Virus record (IMG/VR): IMGVR_UViG_3300022693_000799
Span: 62,001 to 126,000 of that record
DNA from: a virus
Reading direction: 5' to 3' (one strand)
Length of the DNA: 64,000 nucleotides
Below the pieces are notes generated by a model. That model saw only the letters and a program-made list of their open reading frames with translations, ran no database searches and was not told where the DNA came from. Positions 33,776 to 42,539 of this stretch are shown here, one piece after another (within the stretch, counting starts at the first letter, position 1; the number at the start of each line of letters is the position of its first letter). The position numbers and the translations under genes were made by a program.

Positions 33776-34507
33776 ATGCGTTATTTGACCATTATACTTG
33801 TTATCCTTCTATGGGGGTGTGGGGAATCTATCCCACCCCCTGATACAGATAAGACCGAACCTTTACCTGTGGAGATAGTTGAAGAGGTAGAGGTTGTTGA
33901 AGTCGAAGAGCCTGTTGAAGAACCCGATCCTATTGCGGAAGAAAAGGATGAGATTAAAGAGAACACGTACCAAGTAGTAGATGCCAGCAAGTTAAAAGGC
34001 TTGCAATCTATTAAATACGATCTTTTCTTTAAATCAGCCATGAGTTGGCATATGCCTCAGATAGACTGGCGTTGGCTCAAAGCTCAATGTTGGCAGGAAA
34101 GTCGTTTTAATCCTAAAGCGGTTAGTCCGGTCGGGGCTGGCGGTGTGTGTCAGTTCATGCCAGGGACATTTGACGGGGTTCCCGAATCTGTTAAACAGGG
34201 TAGGGATGTGTGGGATGCACGTACTAACATCGAAGCTGGTGCGTGGTATATGAATACCCGCTATAACTTCTGGACGTCACCCCGCCCTCAGTTAGACAGG
34301 ATATGGTTAGCCCAGGCGTGTTATAATGCTGGTTGTGGTCATGTACTTAATGCACAAAAAGCATGTGGCAATCCAAGCGGTTACAATGACATTATCAAGT
34401 GCTTACCGCAAATAACCGGTAAGCACTCTAAAGAGACTATTAGTTATGTAATATTAATTGATGGTTTTAGAAAGGAATTAGGGGTGCCTGACCCTATCAG
34501 TTATTAG
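33776..34507 (+). CDS. Lipoprotein lytic transglycosylase (SLT domain), 243 aa
   Basis: It starts at ATG 33776 after AGGAGG. The N terminus has a lipoprotein signal (hydrophobic stretch, then LWGC lipobox at about residue 15). Next is a Glu/Val/Pro-rich linker to residue 60, then an SLT-type lysozyme domain from about residue 85. The domain has catalytic Glu in CWQESRFNPKAVS, GAGGVCQFMPGTF, and NAGCGHV in the active-site groove. It cuts peptidoglycan. The lipid anchor means the phage enzyme would be held to a membrane, unusual for an endolysin such as phiKZ gp144. Confidence 0.88.
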   Translation: MRYLTIILVILLWGCGESIPPPDTDKTEPLPVEIVEEVEVVEVEEPVEEPDPIAEEKDEIKENTYQVVDASKLKGLQSIKYDLFFKSAMSWHMPQIDWRWLKAQCWQESRFNPKAVSPVGAGGVCQFMPGTFDGVPESVKQGRDVWDARTNIEAGAWYMNTRYNFWTSPRPQLDRIWLAQACYNAGCGHVLNAQKACGNPSGYNDIIKCLPQITGKHSKETISYVILIDGFRKELGVPDPISY

Positions 34508-34534
34508 GAGGCTTCGGCCTCCTTTTATGCCGTC
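34507..34534 (+). terminator. GGAGGC-TTCG-GCCTCC hairpin plus TTTTATGCCGTC
   Basis: A 6-bp GC-rich stem with a TTCG tetraloop starts in the stop codon region and is followed by TTTTATGCCGTC. It is the clearest short copy of the recurrent element. Confidence 0.75.
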
Positions 34535-34594
34535 AGAGAAAACATTATCTCTTAATTACATAGACAGTGATAAGTGATTACAAAGTAGAATAAC

Positions 34595-35110
34595 ATGATT
34601 AAAGATACTATCAACGCATTCATACAAGACTATAAACAGCTGATGGATGTGCAAGATAAGACGCTTAGGCATTCTAAGCGTCTAGTAGAAGCTATTAGCA
34701 GACACCCGGTGGAAATACAAAGTACATTGGAACTTATCAATTCAGGGGATTGTGGATTAGCGGCGCTAGCTATAGGCATACGTCTAAAGCGTGCAGGTTA
34801 CAATGTATCGTTCTTTGAAAACTCACAACACGCCTATTTTGGCGTAGATGGTTATTACTACGACACGCTTATACCAGAAGGAACTGACGACCATAAAAAG
34901 ATGTATGGCTACACCGTAGATAAGCCCGTTAAAGAACAAACCGTTAAGCAAATGCATATGTCCTTTATGCCATACGACAGCATAGGTGAGGGTATTGCTA
35001 ATTACTTTTTAGTTAAACATACACAGATGCGCTATCCGTATAAGAGTCTAGATGCTAGCGTGCAAACACGTGTTATAGATGGGCGCATTAAAGAGTACCC
35101 TGTAGTCTGA
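34595..35110 (+). CDS. Papain-fold-like cysteine protein, 171 aa
   Basis: GDCGLAALAIG (about residues 51-61) places a Cys at the start of a helix. SQHAYFGVDGYYYDT (about 76-90) gives the His and an Asp on following strands. This Cys-His-Asp layout is that of NlpC/P60 or transglutaminase-like cysteine enzymes. It could cut peptidoglycan stem peptides or a protein. It follows a lipoprotein transglycosylase, so a cell-wall role is possible. It is the second such enzyme-like protein in the window. Confidence 0.6.
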   Translation: MIKDTINAFIQDYKQLMDVQDKTLRHSKRLVEAISRHPVEIQSTLELINSGDCGLAALAIGIRLKRAGYNVSFFENSQHAYFGVDGYYYDTLIPEGTDDHKKMYGYTVDKPVKEQTVKQMHMSFMPYDSIGEGIANYFLVKHTQMRYPYKSLDASVQTRVIDGRIKEYPVV

Positions 35111-35213
35111 TAGTATGATTGAGTTTAAACCAACCAAGTCGTGTACGAATAAATGACTTATTGTCTATTCTATGCACAACTTCATCCATCCCATCTAACA
35201 AGGTGAAAGAAAT

Positions 35214-35978
35214 ATGACTGACCAAAAAACTAAGCGCCAATCATCACGCCGTGGCGCTGCTAAGAAGACAACGGCAGCTCCTGCTCCATCTAAAGCAGAA
35301 CAAGAAAAGGTAGAGGCTGCTAAAGAAGCAGAAGCAAAACAACAGCAAGCTGACGACAAGCCAGTCGATCCGGCGGTAGTTGAAGGTTCTACGGAAGTTC
35401 AAGGTGCGCAAACACCAGAGACTGGTGAGGGTGAAGAATCTGACGGCGCTGATAAAGGCGAGACTCAACCTGAAGCATCTCAGGATGACCAAGCTAAAGA
35501 TCAACAGTCTGAAGACAAAGCTGAAGAAAAAGCTAGCTTTACCATGCCTGAAGGTCTGTCAGCGCAAGCAGAAGGCGCTGTAGCGGCTGTTGCTACCTAT
35601 GCTGAGAAAATGGCTAAAGGTCGACCAATGTCGGCACTAGAAGGCTCTCAGCAGCAATTGCTTCTATACCGTGCTATCCAGCGCATCTTAACCTTGGACG
35701 GTAAAGAACTATACGCCAGCCTTAACAGCGTACTTGCTATCATCAACGAAAACCGTGATAGCGCGTTCCACGAAAAACGTTTATATCGCTTCATTGACCA
35801 AGTTAAACTTTCTGGTCAAGATCGTAAGTGTTTTGAGCGTCTACTTAACCTTTTCATTACGGTATGCGACCCAGCCACCCGTGAACAAGCGCTTAAGCAG
35901 ACTGACCTTGAACTGGTTGCCTCTACACTTCGTAACGGCGAAAAAGAGCAGAAGTTGATTGCTTTCTTTGGGAAGTAA
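35214..35978 (+). CDS. Hypothetical protein with long charged disordered N terminus, 254 aa
   Basis: It starts at ATG 35214 after AAGGTG. Residues 1-110 are a low-complexity Lys/Ala/Glu/Gln region that is basic first and acidic later. The last 130 residues form a helical domain (LLLYRAIQRILTLDG to EKEQKLIAFFG). No motif is recognised. The tail could be a flexible linker for a packaged or scaffolding protein; that is speculation. Confidence 0.65.
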   Translation: MTDQKTKRQSSRRGAAKKTTAAPAPSKAEQEKVEAAKEAEAKQQQADDKPVDPAVVEGSTEVQGAQTPETGEGEESDGADKGETQPEASQDDQAKDQQSEDKAEEKASFTMPEGLSAQAEGAVAAVATYAEKMAKGRPMSALEGSQQQLLLYRAIQRILTLDGKELYASLNSVLAIINENRDSAFHEKRLYRFIDQVKLSGQDRKCFERLLNLFITVCDPATREQALKQTDLELVASTLRNGEKEQKLIAFFGK

Positions 35979-36005
35979 TTAACCTTTGCGCACATGCGCC
36001 CCACT

Positions 36006-36047
36006 CCACGGCCAGTCCCTCCAGGCTGGTCGTGGTTTTATGCCGTC
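36006..36047 (+). terminator. Hairpin plus TTTTATGCCGTC
   Basis: CCACGGCCAG and CTGGTCGTGG pair over 10 positions with one G-U pair, and TTTTATGCCGTC follows. A promoter word begins 22 bases later. Confidence 0.75.
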
Positions 36048-36068
36048 TAGATGATAGTAAAAGTTTAT

Positions 36069-36081
36069 AGACCTATATTAC
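36069..36081 (+). promoter_or_regulatory. Promoter word AGACCTATATTAC
   Basis: It is identical over 13 bases to the word at 2449 and contains TATATTAC. It lies 61 bases before ATG 36142, after a terminator, which is where a promoter is expected. Confidence 0.55.
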
Positions 36082-36141
36082 TATTGTGACTCAATGCCCT
36101 TATTGAGTAGCGCTAAATAACTAATATAAGAGAATTAACTA

Positions 36142-36519
36142 ATGAAAAACAAACTAGACGTTTTAAATCAATACCACAATAACTACTGGGTTAAATATAA
36201 AATTGGCCAGGCGTTAATTGATGCTGGTGAAGTCCATTCCATGGTACATACACGTCTTGAAGGTTTACGCTCTATTTTCCAAAGTATAGGTCACCCATAC
36301 GCTACCCTAGCCGTTGCTTTCTTTGACCGCTATACTTGTATCCTTAAACGTGGGTTAATCGAGTTAGGTAATCAGCCTGGCGCTGTCAGTGAACGCGCAG
36401 GTTATATGTCTGATATTGAACAGCAATTAATTGATCGCATCGTCCAAGCAGTGGATGAGGGGATTGGCGAGCAGCAAGCATGTGAATCTATTATCCATGC
36501 ATTATCTTTTAATCAATAA
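36142..36519 (+). CDS. Hypothetical protein, 125 aa
   Basis: A helical protein behind a predicted promoter, it starts at ATG 36142 after AGAGAAT. Heptad-like hydrophobic spacing is seen through the length. There is no catalytic motif. It is the first of three small genes with short gaps that end at a bidirectional terminator. Confidence 0.65.
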   Translation: MKNKLDVLNQYHNNYWVKYKIGQALIDAGEVHSMVHTRLEGLRSIFQSIGHPYATLAVAFFDRYTCILKRGLIELGNQPGAVSERAGYMSDIEQQLIDRIVQAVDEGIGEQQACESIIHALSFNQ

Positions 36520-36534
36520 ATCGAAGGACTGTTA

Positions 36535-37023
36535 ATGGATAACCACATAGTTGACATTACGGGAAAAAACCATAACCCCGATGAGGTAAGTAACGTCGGT
36601 AGAAAGAAAGAGCTGGCAATGGACCTAGGATCACTTCACGATAACCTAGCCAGTCCGGTTCCGTTCTTTATCCATTGCGTCTATGAAAGATCCATCGATA
36701 AGAAAACTACCAAGCCCTTTAAGCTTTCAGCTTTAGACTGTCTGGATATAGCAGCTTTAATGAAAGACAAAACCGATCTCACTGATAAAGAGTTGTTATC
36801 ATTTGTAAAAGGTGTAATAGGGCTTTATAATTCTGACTTTACGTCCCTGATGCTAACAATAGGCTATGGGTGGGTTGAAGGTAGAGAACTCGTTATTGAT
36901 ACCTTCAATAGCTATTATGAGATAACAGGTGCTGATCTTATACCTAATACCGGAGAAACCCTGGTTTTTGGTAGTTGGGATATACCTGATGATGCTATTA
37001 CGGTAATCATCCCACTAGACTAA
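36535..37023 (+). CDS. Hypothetical protein, 162 aa
   Basis: An acidic mixed alpha/beta protein, it starts at ATG 36535 after GAAGGAC, 15 bases after the previous stop. Nothing in it matches a family I know. The C-terminal segment (AITVIIPLD) is a beta strand. It is cotranscribed with its neighbours. Confidence 0.65.
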   Translation: MDNHIVDITGKNHNPDEVSNVGRKKELAMDLGSLHDNLASPVPFFIHCVYERSIDKKTTKPFKLSALDCLDIAALMKDKTDLTDKELLSFVKGVIGLYNSDFTSLMLTIGYGWVEGRELVIDTFNSYYEITGADLIPNTGETLVFGSWDIPDDAITVIIPLD

Positions 37024-37067
37024 TAACCTTTTTGTAACCATGTGTATATATTTGAGGAATCTATAAT

Positions 37068-37349
37068 ATGCCATCAGCAAAAGAAGTAGTAGAACGCGCT
37101 AAGCGTTGGAGAAATGCCACTGTCGTCTTTGATGACGATAATTTTAGCGTGGTAGAAGGTGAGTATCGTCACGATGACGGTAACTGGTCTAAGACAATGG
37201 GCGTACGGTGGAACGGCGAGGCCGATGGTCCTGGATATCCAAAGTTATTTGGAAACGGTGTATTCATGGTTGTCCCCGATTGGATGGCACCTGCCATTAA
37301 AGAAGCTTGTGTTGAATACATCTTCACTAGTGTAAAAGATACAAATTAA
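37068..37349 (+). CDS. Hypothetical protein, 93 aa
   Basis: It starts at ATG 37068 after TGAGGAA. A short alpha/beta protein, it has WSKTMGVRWNGE and a conserved-looking GPGYPKLFGNGVFMVVPDW segment. No family is recognised. It is the last gene before a convergent terminator facing the polymerase-like gene. Confidence 0.65.
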   Translation: MPSAKEVVERAKRWRNATVVFDDDNFSVVEGEYRHDDGNWSKTMGVRWNGEADGPGYPKLFGNGVFMVVPDWMAPAIKEACVEYIFTSVKDTN

Positions 37350-37365
37350 AGTAACGCATAAAAAC

Positions 37366-37410
37366 CCTACCTCTACCCGCGATAGGTAGAGGTAGGCTAT
37401 GCCCTTTCTT
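37366..37410. terminator. Bidirectional terminator, 12-bp stem
   Basis: CCTACCTCTACC/GGTAGAGGTAGG at 37366-37396 is flanked by GCATAAAAA on one side and CTATGCCC plus a T7 tract on the other. It lies between convergent genes. On both strands TATGC follows the hairpin, so it can serve both. Confidence 0.8.
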
Positions 37411-37413
37411 TTT

Positions 37414-39327
37414 TTATCTGTTTACAGGATGTTCAATCCCTTTCTCTTTGGTAAATTCAGCAAGTAGCGTATTCATACTCGGCATGGATAACACTTCCCT
37501 ACACACCTCTACTGCATTAGTCTGAGCAGCCGTCATGTTAATAGCAGCACGTCTATATACATCTTCACTCTTACCTTGTATACGACAAAACTCTAAGATA
37601 GTAGTCTCACGTGAGGCGTTAGTAATGATGCCGATGTTTGGATAACCTGCTGCAACGTCTAAGTCAGATACTGCAACAGATAACCCTGTTTCAATGGACG
37701 GGTCTTCTTCTATAAGGTTAAGACCACGCTTGTGAATCAAATGACTAGGTAGGGTACAGATCCATCCTTGTAGTGAGGGTAGTAGATGATCTACCTCAGC
37801 TACCATCTCATTACTCGTTGAACCCATTACCTTGTTCTCTTCTTCTTCACAGACGAAATGTAAATCATCAGCCAAACGTCTAGGAGTAGAAGGAAACTTA
37901 ATAATATCAGAGTGACCTAGCAAGATGCGCATCTTCTTAATATCAGTCTGGTCCTCATCTAGCAACTCAACGGCAATGCAGTCAAAGGCGTTATAGATAA
38001 GGTATTCAGCAGGGTAGTTAGTCTGCATGAATTGATGCCATTCTAAACCTTTGTATGCATCAGCTTCTTCAAACTTCAATTTAGATAAGTTCAGATGCCT
38101 ACCTAAGATAGCATCTAAGCTATAAGATGGTTGTTGGGCTTCGGTTACACGTAGTTTCTTATAAAGACACATAGAGTCAATAAAGTAAAAGCTAGCAGGT
38201 GCTATGACGCTATGCCATAAATCTGCAACGTGCTGCGAGTAGGTCTTACCATCCGCCTTGGTCTTCTGTAATTGCCCTTCTTTATACTTAAAGTATTTGT
38301 ACTCAGGTGGGATCTTAGGATCACTGAAGACGTATGCAGGATCTTGATTGTGACGCTTGCACGACTCTATCATCTTTGGAATATCAAAGTTCATGTTCCA
38401 TATTAAGATAAAATCAGGACGCCACGCATGTGCCCTATCTAATAGCGCTTTTGTTACACCAAAGTCATTATCAACAACTTCAATTTCTAACTTGATGTTG
38501 CGTTCTTTCTTATACTTTTCCAAATAAAGATCAAACAACCCATCCACGATAGAAACCGCATCTCCTTGTATTCTGTCAGCGAAGCGTTTAGTTACTGCAA
38601 TGAACACTTTATCTTTCATGGTTAATGAACCAGATATAATAGGCTGTTCGTAAGGTTTGCGCTCTGCCTGCAAGCTAACAATTTCATCACGTGCTAGTTT
38701 TAACTGCTCGCTGATACGCTTGGCTTGTTTAGCCCCTTTCTTATCTTTATTAGCTTCTTCAAGCTGCATACGCATGAAATCCATACGACGCTGTACTTCA
38801 CCTATCTTATCGTCATACTTAAGACACATGGCTTTATCATCTGGATGTAGATGATCAAAAACAGTATTGGTTTCTAAATCCAGTACCGCGTTGTCAGCGT
38901 CATAACGTGCATCGTTATACTCCGGGTAGTCTTTCATGTATTTGTGTTTTACTAACACAGTAGGCATGATATCCGTACCGTAAACATACGGACTTTGGTT
39001 CAACATACCCAAATGTCCCATACCTGGCGTTCTACCCAACGCCATCGCGACTTTATCAGCTAGCAGTACTTGAGTAGACTCATAGCGCTGGACACGGTTA
39101 CGTTCTTCCCATTCTTTTTTCTCGTGATGCGTCTGATAGCCCTCTCGTGTAATATAGAAGGCTTTCTTTACATTAATCTTCGGTACCATGCGCGATATGC
39201 GTCTGCCATCTTTTAAATGTACACGTTCTTTTACTAACACCAAGTCATCGCGACGTGTATGTTGATTGACAAAATAATTAGCGTGAATACATTCAATTCC
39301 AGCAATATCGTCTTTTGTTATACCCAT
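37414..39327 (-). CDS. B-family DNA polymerase-like protein, exonuclease plus motif A only, 637 aa
   Basis: The ATG at 39327 is used because AAGGAG precedes it; a GTG at 39351 is less likely. The exonuclease motifs are VLDLETN (Exo I, about residue 153), IWNMNFDIP (Exo II, about 316) and YNAFDCIAVE (Exo III, about 445). Palm motif A appears in DLDVAAGYPNIGI (about 560). Motif B (K-x-x-x-NSxYG) and motif C (YxDTD) are absent: the protein stops about 75 residues after motif A and a terminator follows. The rest of the palm must be on another gene, or this is an exonuclease-type remnant. Confidence 0.8.
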   Translation of the reverse strand: MGITKDDIAGIECIHANYFVNQHTRRDDLVLVKERVHLKDGRRISRMVPKINVKKAFYITREGYQTHHEKKEWEERNRVQRYESTQVLLADKVAMALGRTPGMGHLGMLNQSPYVYGTDIMPTVLVKHKYMKDYPEYNDARYDADNAVLDLETNTVFDHLHPDDKAMCLKYDDKIGEVQRRMDFMRMQLEEANKDKKGAKQAKRISEQLKLARDEIVSLQAERKPYEQPIISGSLTMKDKVFIAVTKRFADRIQGDAVSIVDGLFDLYLEKYKKERNIKLEIEVVDNDFGVTKALLDRAHAWRPDFILIWNMNFDIPKMIESCKRHNQDPAYVFSDPKIPPEYKYFKYKEGQLQKTKADGKTYSQHVADLWHSVIAPASFYFIDSMCLYKKLRVTEAQQPSYSLDAILGRHLNLSKLKFEEADAYKGLEWHQFMQTNYPAEYLIYNAFDCIAVELLDEDQTDIKKMRILLGHSDIIKFPSTPRRLADDLHFVCEEEENKVMGSTSNEMVAEVDHLLPSLQGWICTLPSHLIHKRGLNLIEEDPSIETGLSVAVSDLDVAAGYPNIGIITNASRETTILEFCRIQGKSEDVYRRAAINMTAAQTNAVEVCREVLSMPSMNTLLAEFTKEKGIEHPVNR

Positions 39328-39399
39328 GGGTGAAGGCTCCTTAATTAACACGGCTATACTATTTCTATGACGTGTTATTAATAAAATATAGGATTGACC

Positions 39400-40782
39400 G
39401 TGAGAAAAGCATTATTAGATAATTTATTAAACGAGCAATCTAACGTTGCCGTTGAGTCCCCATCTAAGGGCGAAGTATTGTCACTACTATCAGAGGCAGC
39501 ATTCACCAATGCAGAAGTTGCATATATGGGTGTGGAAGATAGCCAGTTTGATATTGAGAGGCTAGTAGATATCGCTGTAGGTCTTGAATCCATTAATGAG
39601 TCTCTCCCTGTAAATGAGATTGACGATGTGGTGTTGGCGGGTGTAAACGCCGTAGTGGGCGAGGTTGGTCTAGAGGCCAAGAATGTAGTAGAGGATATAA
39701 AAGAAACCATACGCCGAGTTTGGCAGGCTATGTACCGGGCGGTGCAACATGCAATGCGTCAGGTACGGGCCTGGTTGCGTAAAGTTTTTGATAGCACCAA
39801 GAAATTCAAAGAACGTGTTGAGTATACAAGACGTAACTTAGAAACTTTGGGTGAGGTGAAGGATGATAAGCCTATAACCGCGCCAGTAATATCTGCAGCC
39901 TTGGATATAGAAGGTAACGTAGATTTAAATCTAATCAAAGAGCGTATGGCGGGTGTTACTCCACTATTTAATACCAAAATGGTTGGAAGTATTGAAGCTA
40001 TTACCGTCATGGTTGAAGGTCTAGCAGACATTGACGTTAAGAATACGGTTTTTGATAGAAAAACCGTAACCAATTCAGCGTATGAAATATTGAATAAAAT
40101 ACATCAAGTTATAGGTGTAATCGTTCTCAGTAAAAAGAAACTACCTGTTAAAGACTTAATCGTTAATCAGCTTTTCCCTTATCGACCCGTCGTCCAGGGT
40201 TTTATGGAGTTCTTTGCTAGCCCTACCCAGATACACAGTACTGAAACATTACCGGGAAATAAAGCAGTATATGTTTTATCCAGTGATGGGTTGCGTGATA
40301 ACGAACGTATTCAGATTAAGGTAGGTGATTTAGGTGCTATGGCGAGGTTGGGTAGTTTATCTTTAATTAATCCTAAGTTTAAAATTAAAGAAAATAAACT
40401 TCCTGTTCTAACCAAAGCCGCCATGGTAGATGCCTGTGATTATGTCACGACGCTTGTAGATAATATCATTTATTTTAATGATTATTATAATAAACGTTCA
40501 ATCAAAAGTATAGAAAGTATGTTTGACGCGGTAGATAAGCTTGAACGTGATATCTACGATGATATAGATAAGGATGATCACGACAAGTCATCAGAAGCGT
40601 GGTTAATGTTTAATGCTATTTCAAGTATGAGCCAAGTTGTCAATAAGATGAGTAGCGGTTTAGTGCTTGATGTGGTACGCCATAGTCTAAATGTTTGCCA
40701 GAACATAATTAAATATGTTGAGCTATCTTCAACTCGCTATGAAGATGATCTTGACGAAAGCACGCTATTAGAGAGTAAATAA
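39400..40782 (+). CDS. Inner-head paralog, 460 aa
   Basis: GTG 39400 is used as start because AGGA lies seven bases upstream and the encoded opening resembles that of the 50406 gene. Near residue 98 the words VGLE-A and then DIKETIRRVWQAMYRAV match the paralog set: (S/A/G)-x-E directly before an amphipathic helix with T-I-x-R-V-W-x-A. An earlier VAVES site is at about 18. These are expected prohead-protease sites. The C-terminal region is helical. It is the first gene of a five-gene set; the next gene is a metalloprotease. Confidence 0.65.
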   Translation: MRKALLDNLLNEQSNVAVESPSKGEVLSLLSEAAFTNAEVAYMGVEDSQFDIERLVDIAVGLESINESLPVNEIDDVVLAGVNAVVGEVGLEAKNVVEDIKETIRRVWQAMYRAVQHAMRQVRAWLRKVFDSTKKFKERVEYTRRNLETLGEVKDDKPITAPVISAALDIEGNVDLNLIKERMAGVTPLFNTKMVGSIEAITVMVEGLADIDVKNTVFDRKTVTNSAYEILNKIHQVIGVIVLSKKKLPVKDLIVNQLFPYRPVVQGFMEFFASPTQIHSTETLPGNKAVYVLSSDGLRDNERIQIKVGDLGAMARLGSLSLINPKFKIKENKLPVLTKAAMVDACDYVTTLVDNIIYFNDYYNKRSIKSIESMFDAVDKLERDIYDDIDKDDHDKSSEAWLMFNAISSMSQVVNKMSSGLVLDVVRHSLNVCQNIIKYVELSSTRYEDDLDESTLLESK

Positions 40783-40783
40783 C

Positions 40784-42085
40784 ATGAATCGTTTATCCCA
40801 GTTTTTTAATGTCTCAAACGAGGCAATCGACCATCAGTTTAACGGCGTCTTTAAGGCGGCTATTATTAAACACATTAACACTCTGCGTGCAGGCACTTTA
40901 CCTAAGGTAGGTGACGTTGATGTCCAGTTAACTAAGATCATCAAAACCCACACCGGTAAGGGTAACGAAGGCTTAAACATAGGTGTTAAGTTTGTTGAAG
41001 GTTTAAATGCATTTATTAACTTGCCTGACTTAAGCGCTAACAATCCGATTGTAAACGAATGGCGTCGTGGACCATGGATGAATAAGAAAGGCTTAGAGCT
41101 TATTAAGGCATCTAATAAAGCCCCTATGGGTGAAGTTGATCTTAATCGAGGTCATGTTTCAGGTGTATTCTCAGAAACCACCCAAACCCTTCATTTAGGG
41201 TTAGAGTTATTTAAACACCCTTTGATCGCGCTTAGTGATGAAGAACTTGCCGCTTATGTATTTCACGAGATAGGTCATGTCTTTACCTACTACGAGATGA
41301 TAGCAAAAACAACGTCAACTAACTACATCATTCGTGGTACACTTGAACAATTGGATACCAGCAGCGATAGAAAACAACGCATTCAGCTATATAAAGACGT
41401 TGAATCAATTGCCGGGTTAGATTTAGGCAACCTGGACGAGTTAGCTGATTTGAATGATCGAAAAGCAGTAGCCATTACGCTGGTTGATCGCATAGATAAA
41501 AGCACACGTCAAGAAATCAGTTATAGTGAATACGATACCACTGGTGCTGAATCACTTGCTGATCAATACGCCGCTCGACATGGTCTTGCATTAGCGCTGG
41601 TTACAGGTCTTGACAAAGTTTCACGTGTTAGCGGTAACCCTAGCTTTCTAGCAACCCGCACCCAGGTGTTTGTCAAAATAGGCGTGTATTCTACCATGCT
41701 AGTCACTGCTATGGTCTTACCTATTGTTGGCCTGCCCATCCTAACATTATTCCTAGCCGTTAGAACGTTAGTTGCTTTAACTGGCGTACAGGAATATGAT
41801 GAATTGCCACAGCGCTATAAGCGCATACGCCATCAGCTAGTAGATGGTCTTAAGAAAGTTAAAGATGATACTATCGCTAAGTCTATCACGGCAGACATCG
41901 CCCAGATCGACCAAGCCATCGAGCAGGTAAACGAGCATCCATCTTTTGCAATGTTCATCATGAACCACCTTATCCCTAGTAAGAAAGCGGCTAGCCGTTC
42001 TAAACTGTTCCAGCAGGATCTAGAAGCGATGCTGGCTAACGATCTATTCATTAAAGCCGTCGAGCTTAAACAAGTAAACGTCTAA
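40784..42085 (+). CDS. HEXXH zinc metallopeptidase with membrane hairpin, 433 aa
   Basis: YVFHEIGHVFTYYE (about residues 157-170) is a perfect HEXXH zinc motif. ESLADQYAARHG (about 257-268) supplies the third ligand Glu in the E-x-x-A-D order of gluzincins such as M48. A hydrophobic pair of segments (about 298-330) could cross a membrane. The gene lies one base after an inner-head paralog gene and near three others, so it may be packaged in the virion. Target is unknown. This is separate from the prohead protease, which is not in the window. Confidence 0.8.
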   Translation: MNRLSQFFNVSNEAIDHQFNGVFKAAIIKHINTLRAGTLPKVGDVDVQLTKIIKTHTGKGNEGLNIGVKFVEGLNAFINLPDLSANNPIVNEWRRGPWMNKKGLELIKASNKAPMGEVDLNRGHVSGVFSETTQTLHLGLELFKHPLIALSDEELAAYVFHEIGHVFTYYEMIAKTTSTNYIIRGTLEQLDTSSDRKQRIQLYKDVESIAGLDLGNLDELADLNDRKAVAITLVDRIDKSTRQEISYSEYDTTGAESLADQYAARHGLALALVTGLDKVSRVSGNPSFLATRTQVFVKIGVYSTMLVTAMVLPIVGLPILTLFLAVRTLVALTGVQEYDELPQRYKRIRHQLVDGLKKVKDDTIAKSITADIAQIDQAIEQVNEHPSFAMFIMNHLIPSKKAASRSKLFQQDLEAMLANDLFIKAVELKQVNV

Positions 42086-42095
42086 GGACCCCAAC

Positions 42096-42536
42096 ATGAA
42101 ACAATTAAAGAAATCCGCCATGCTAATTGGTGAATTTACGCAACTATTCAACGGTTGTTCAATTGCACCACAAGAGCGTAAGGCGGTAATGACGCTAGGT
42201 ATTGCTCGATATGTAGGCTACGAGTGTGAACTGCCTACTAGTGAAGTACATAACACACGTACGTACTTCCTTGAAACCTACAAACATGAAGTGGATGAAT
42301 TCCTATCATCGCTTAATGAACAGTTTGTTATCGATGTGGCGGCGGCAAGTGATCTGGCATTTAAAATCTGGACAACGCGCTATAACCTAGTGTTCCATCC
42401 TCGTTCTTTATCACTTGAAACGTTGATGTCAATGCATAGTAGCAAAACGTTCAGCGACGTTGAATACAAAGAGAAGTGGAATACCTTCGCCGTACGTCTT
42501 GGTTCAACGCTGGCAAACTTCACCCAAGCGGAGTAA
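42096..42536 (+). CDS. Hypothetical protein, 146 aa
   Basis: It starts at ATG 42096 after AAGGAC. A helical protein with no motif, it lies between the metalloprotease and an inner-head paralog with gaps of 10 and 3 bases, so it is part of the same operon. Small size and position suggest a virion or assembly partner. Confidence 0.65.
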   Translation: MKQLKKSAMLIGEFTQLFNGCSIAPQERKAVMTLGIARYVGYECELPTSEVHNTRTYFLETYKHEVDEFLSSLNEQFVIDVAAASDLAFKIWTTRYNLVFHPRSLSLETLMSMHSSKTFSDVEYKEKWNTFAVRLGSTLANFTQAE

Positions 42537-42539
42537 ACT

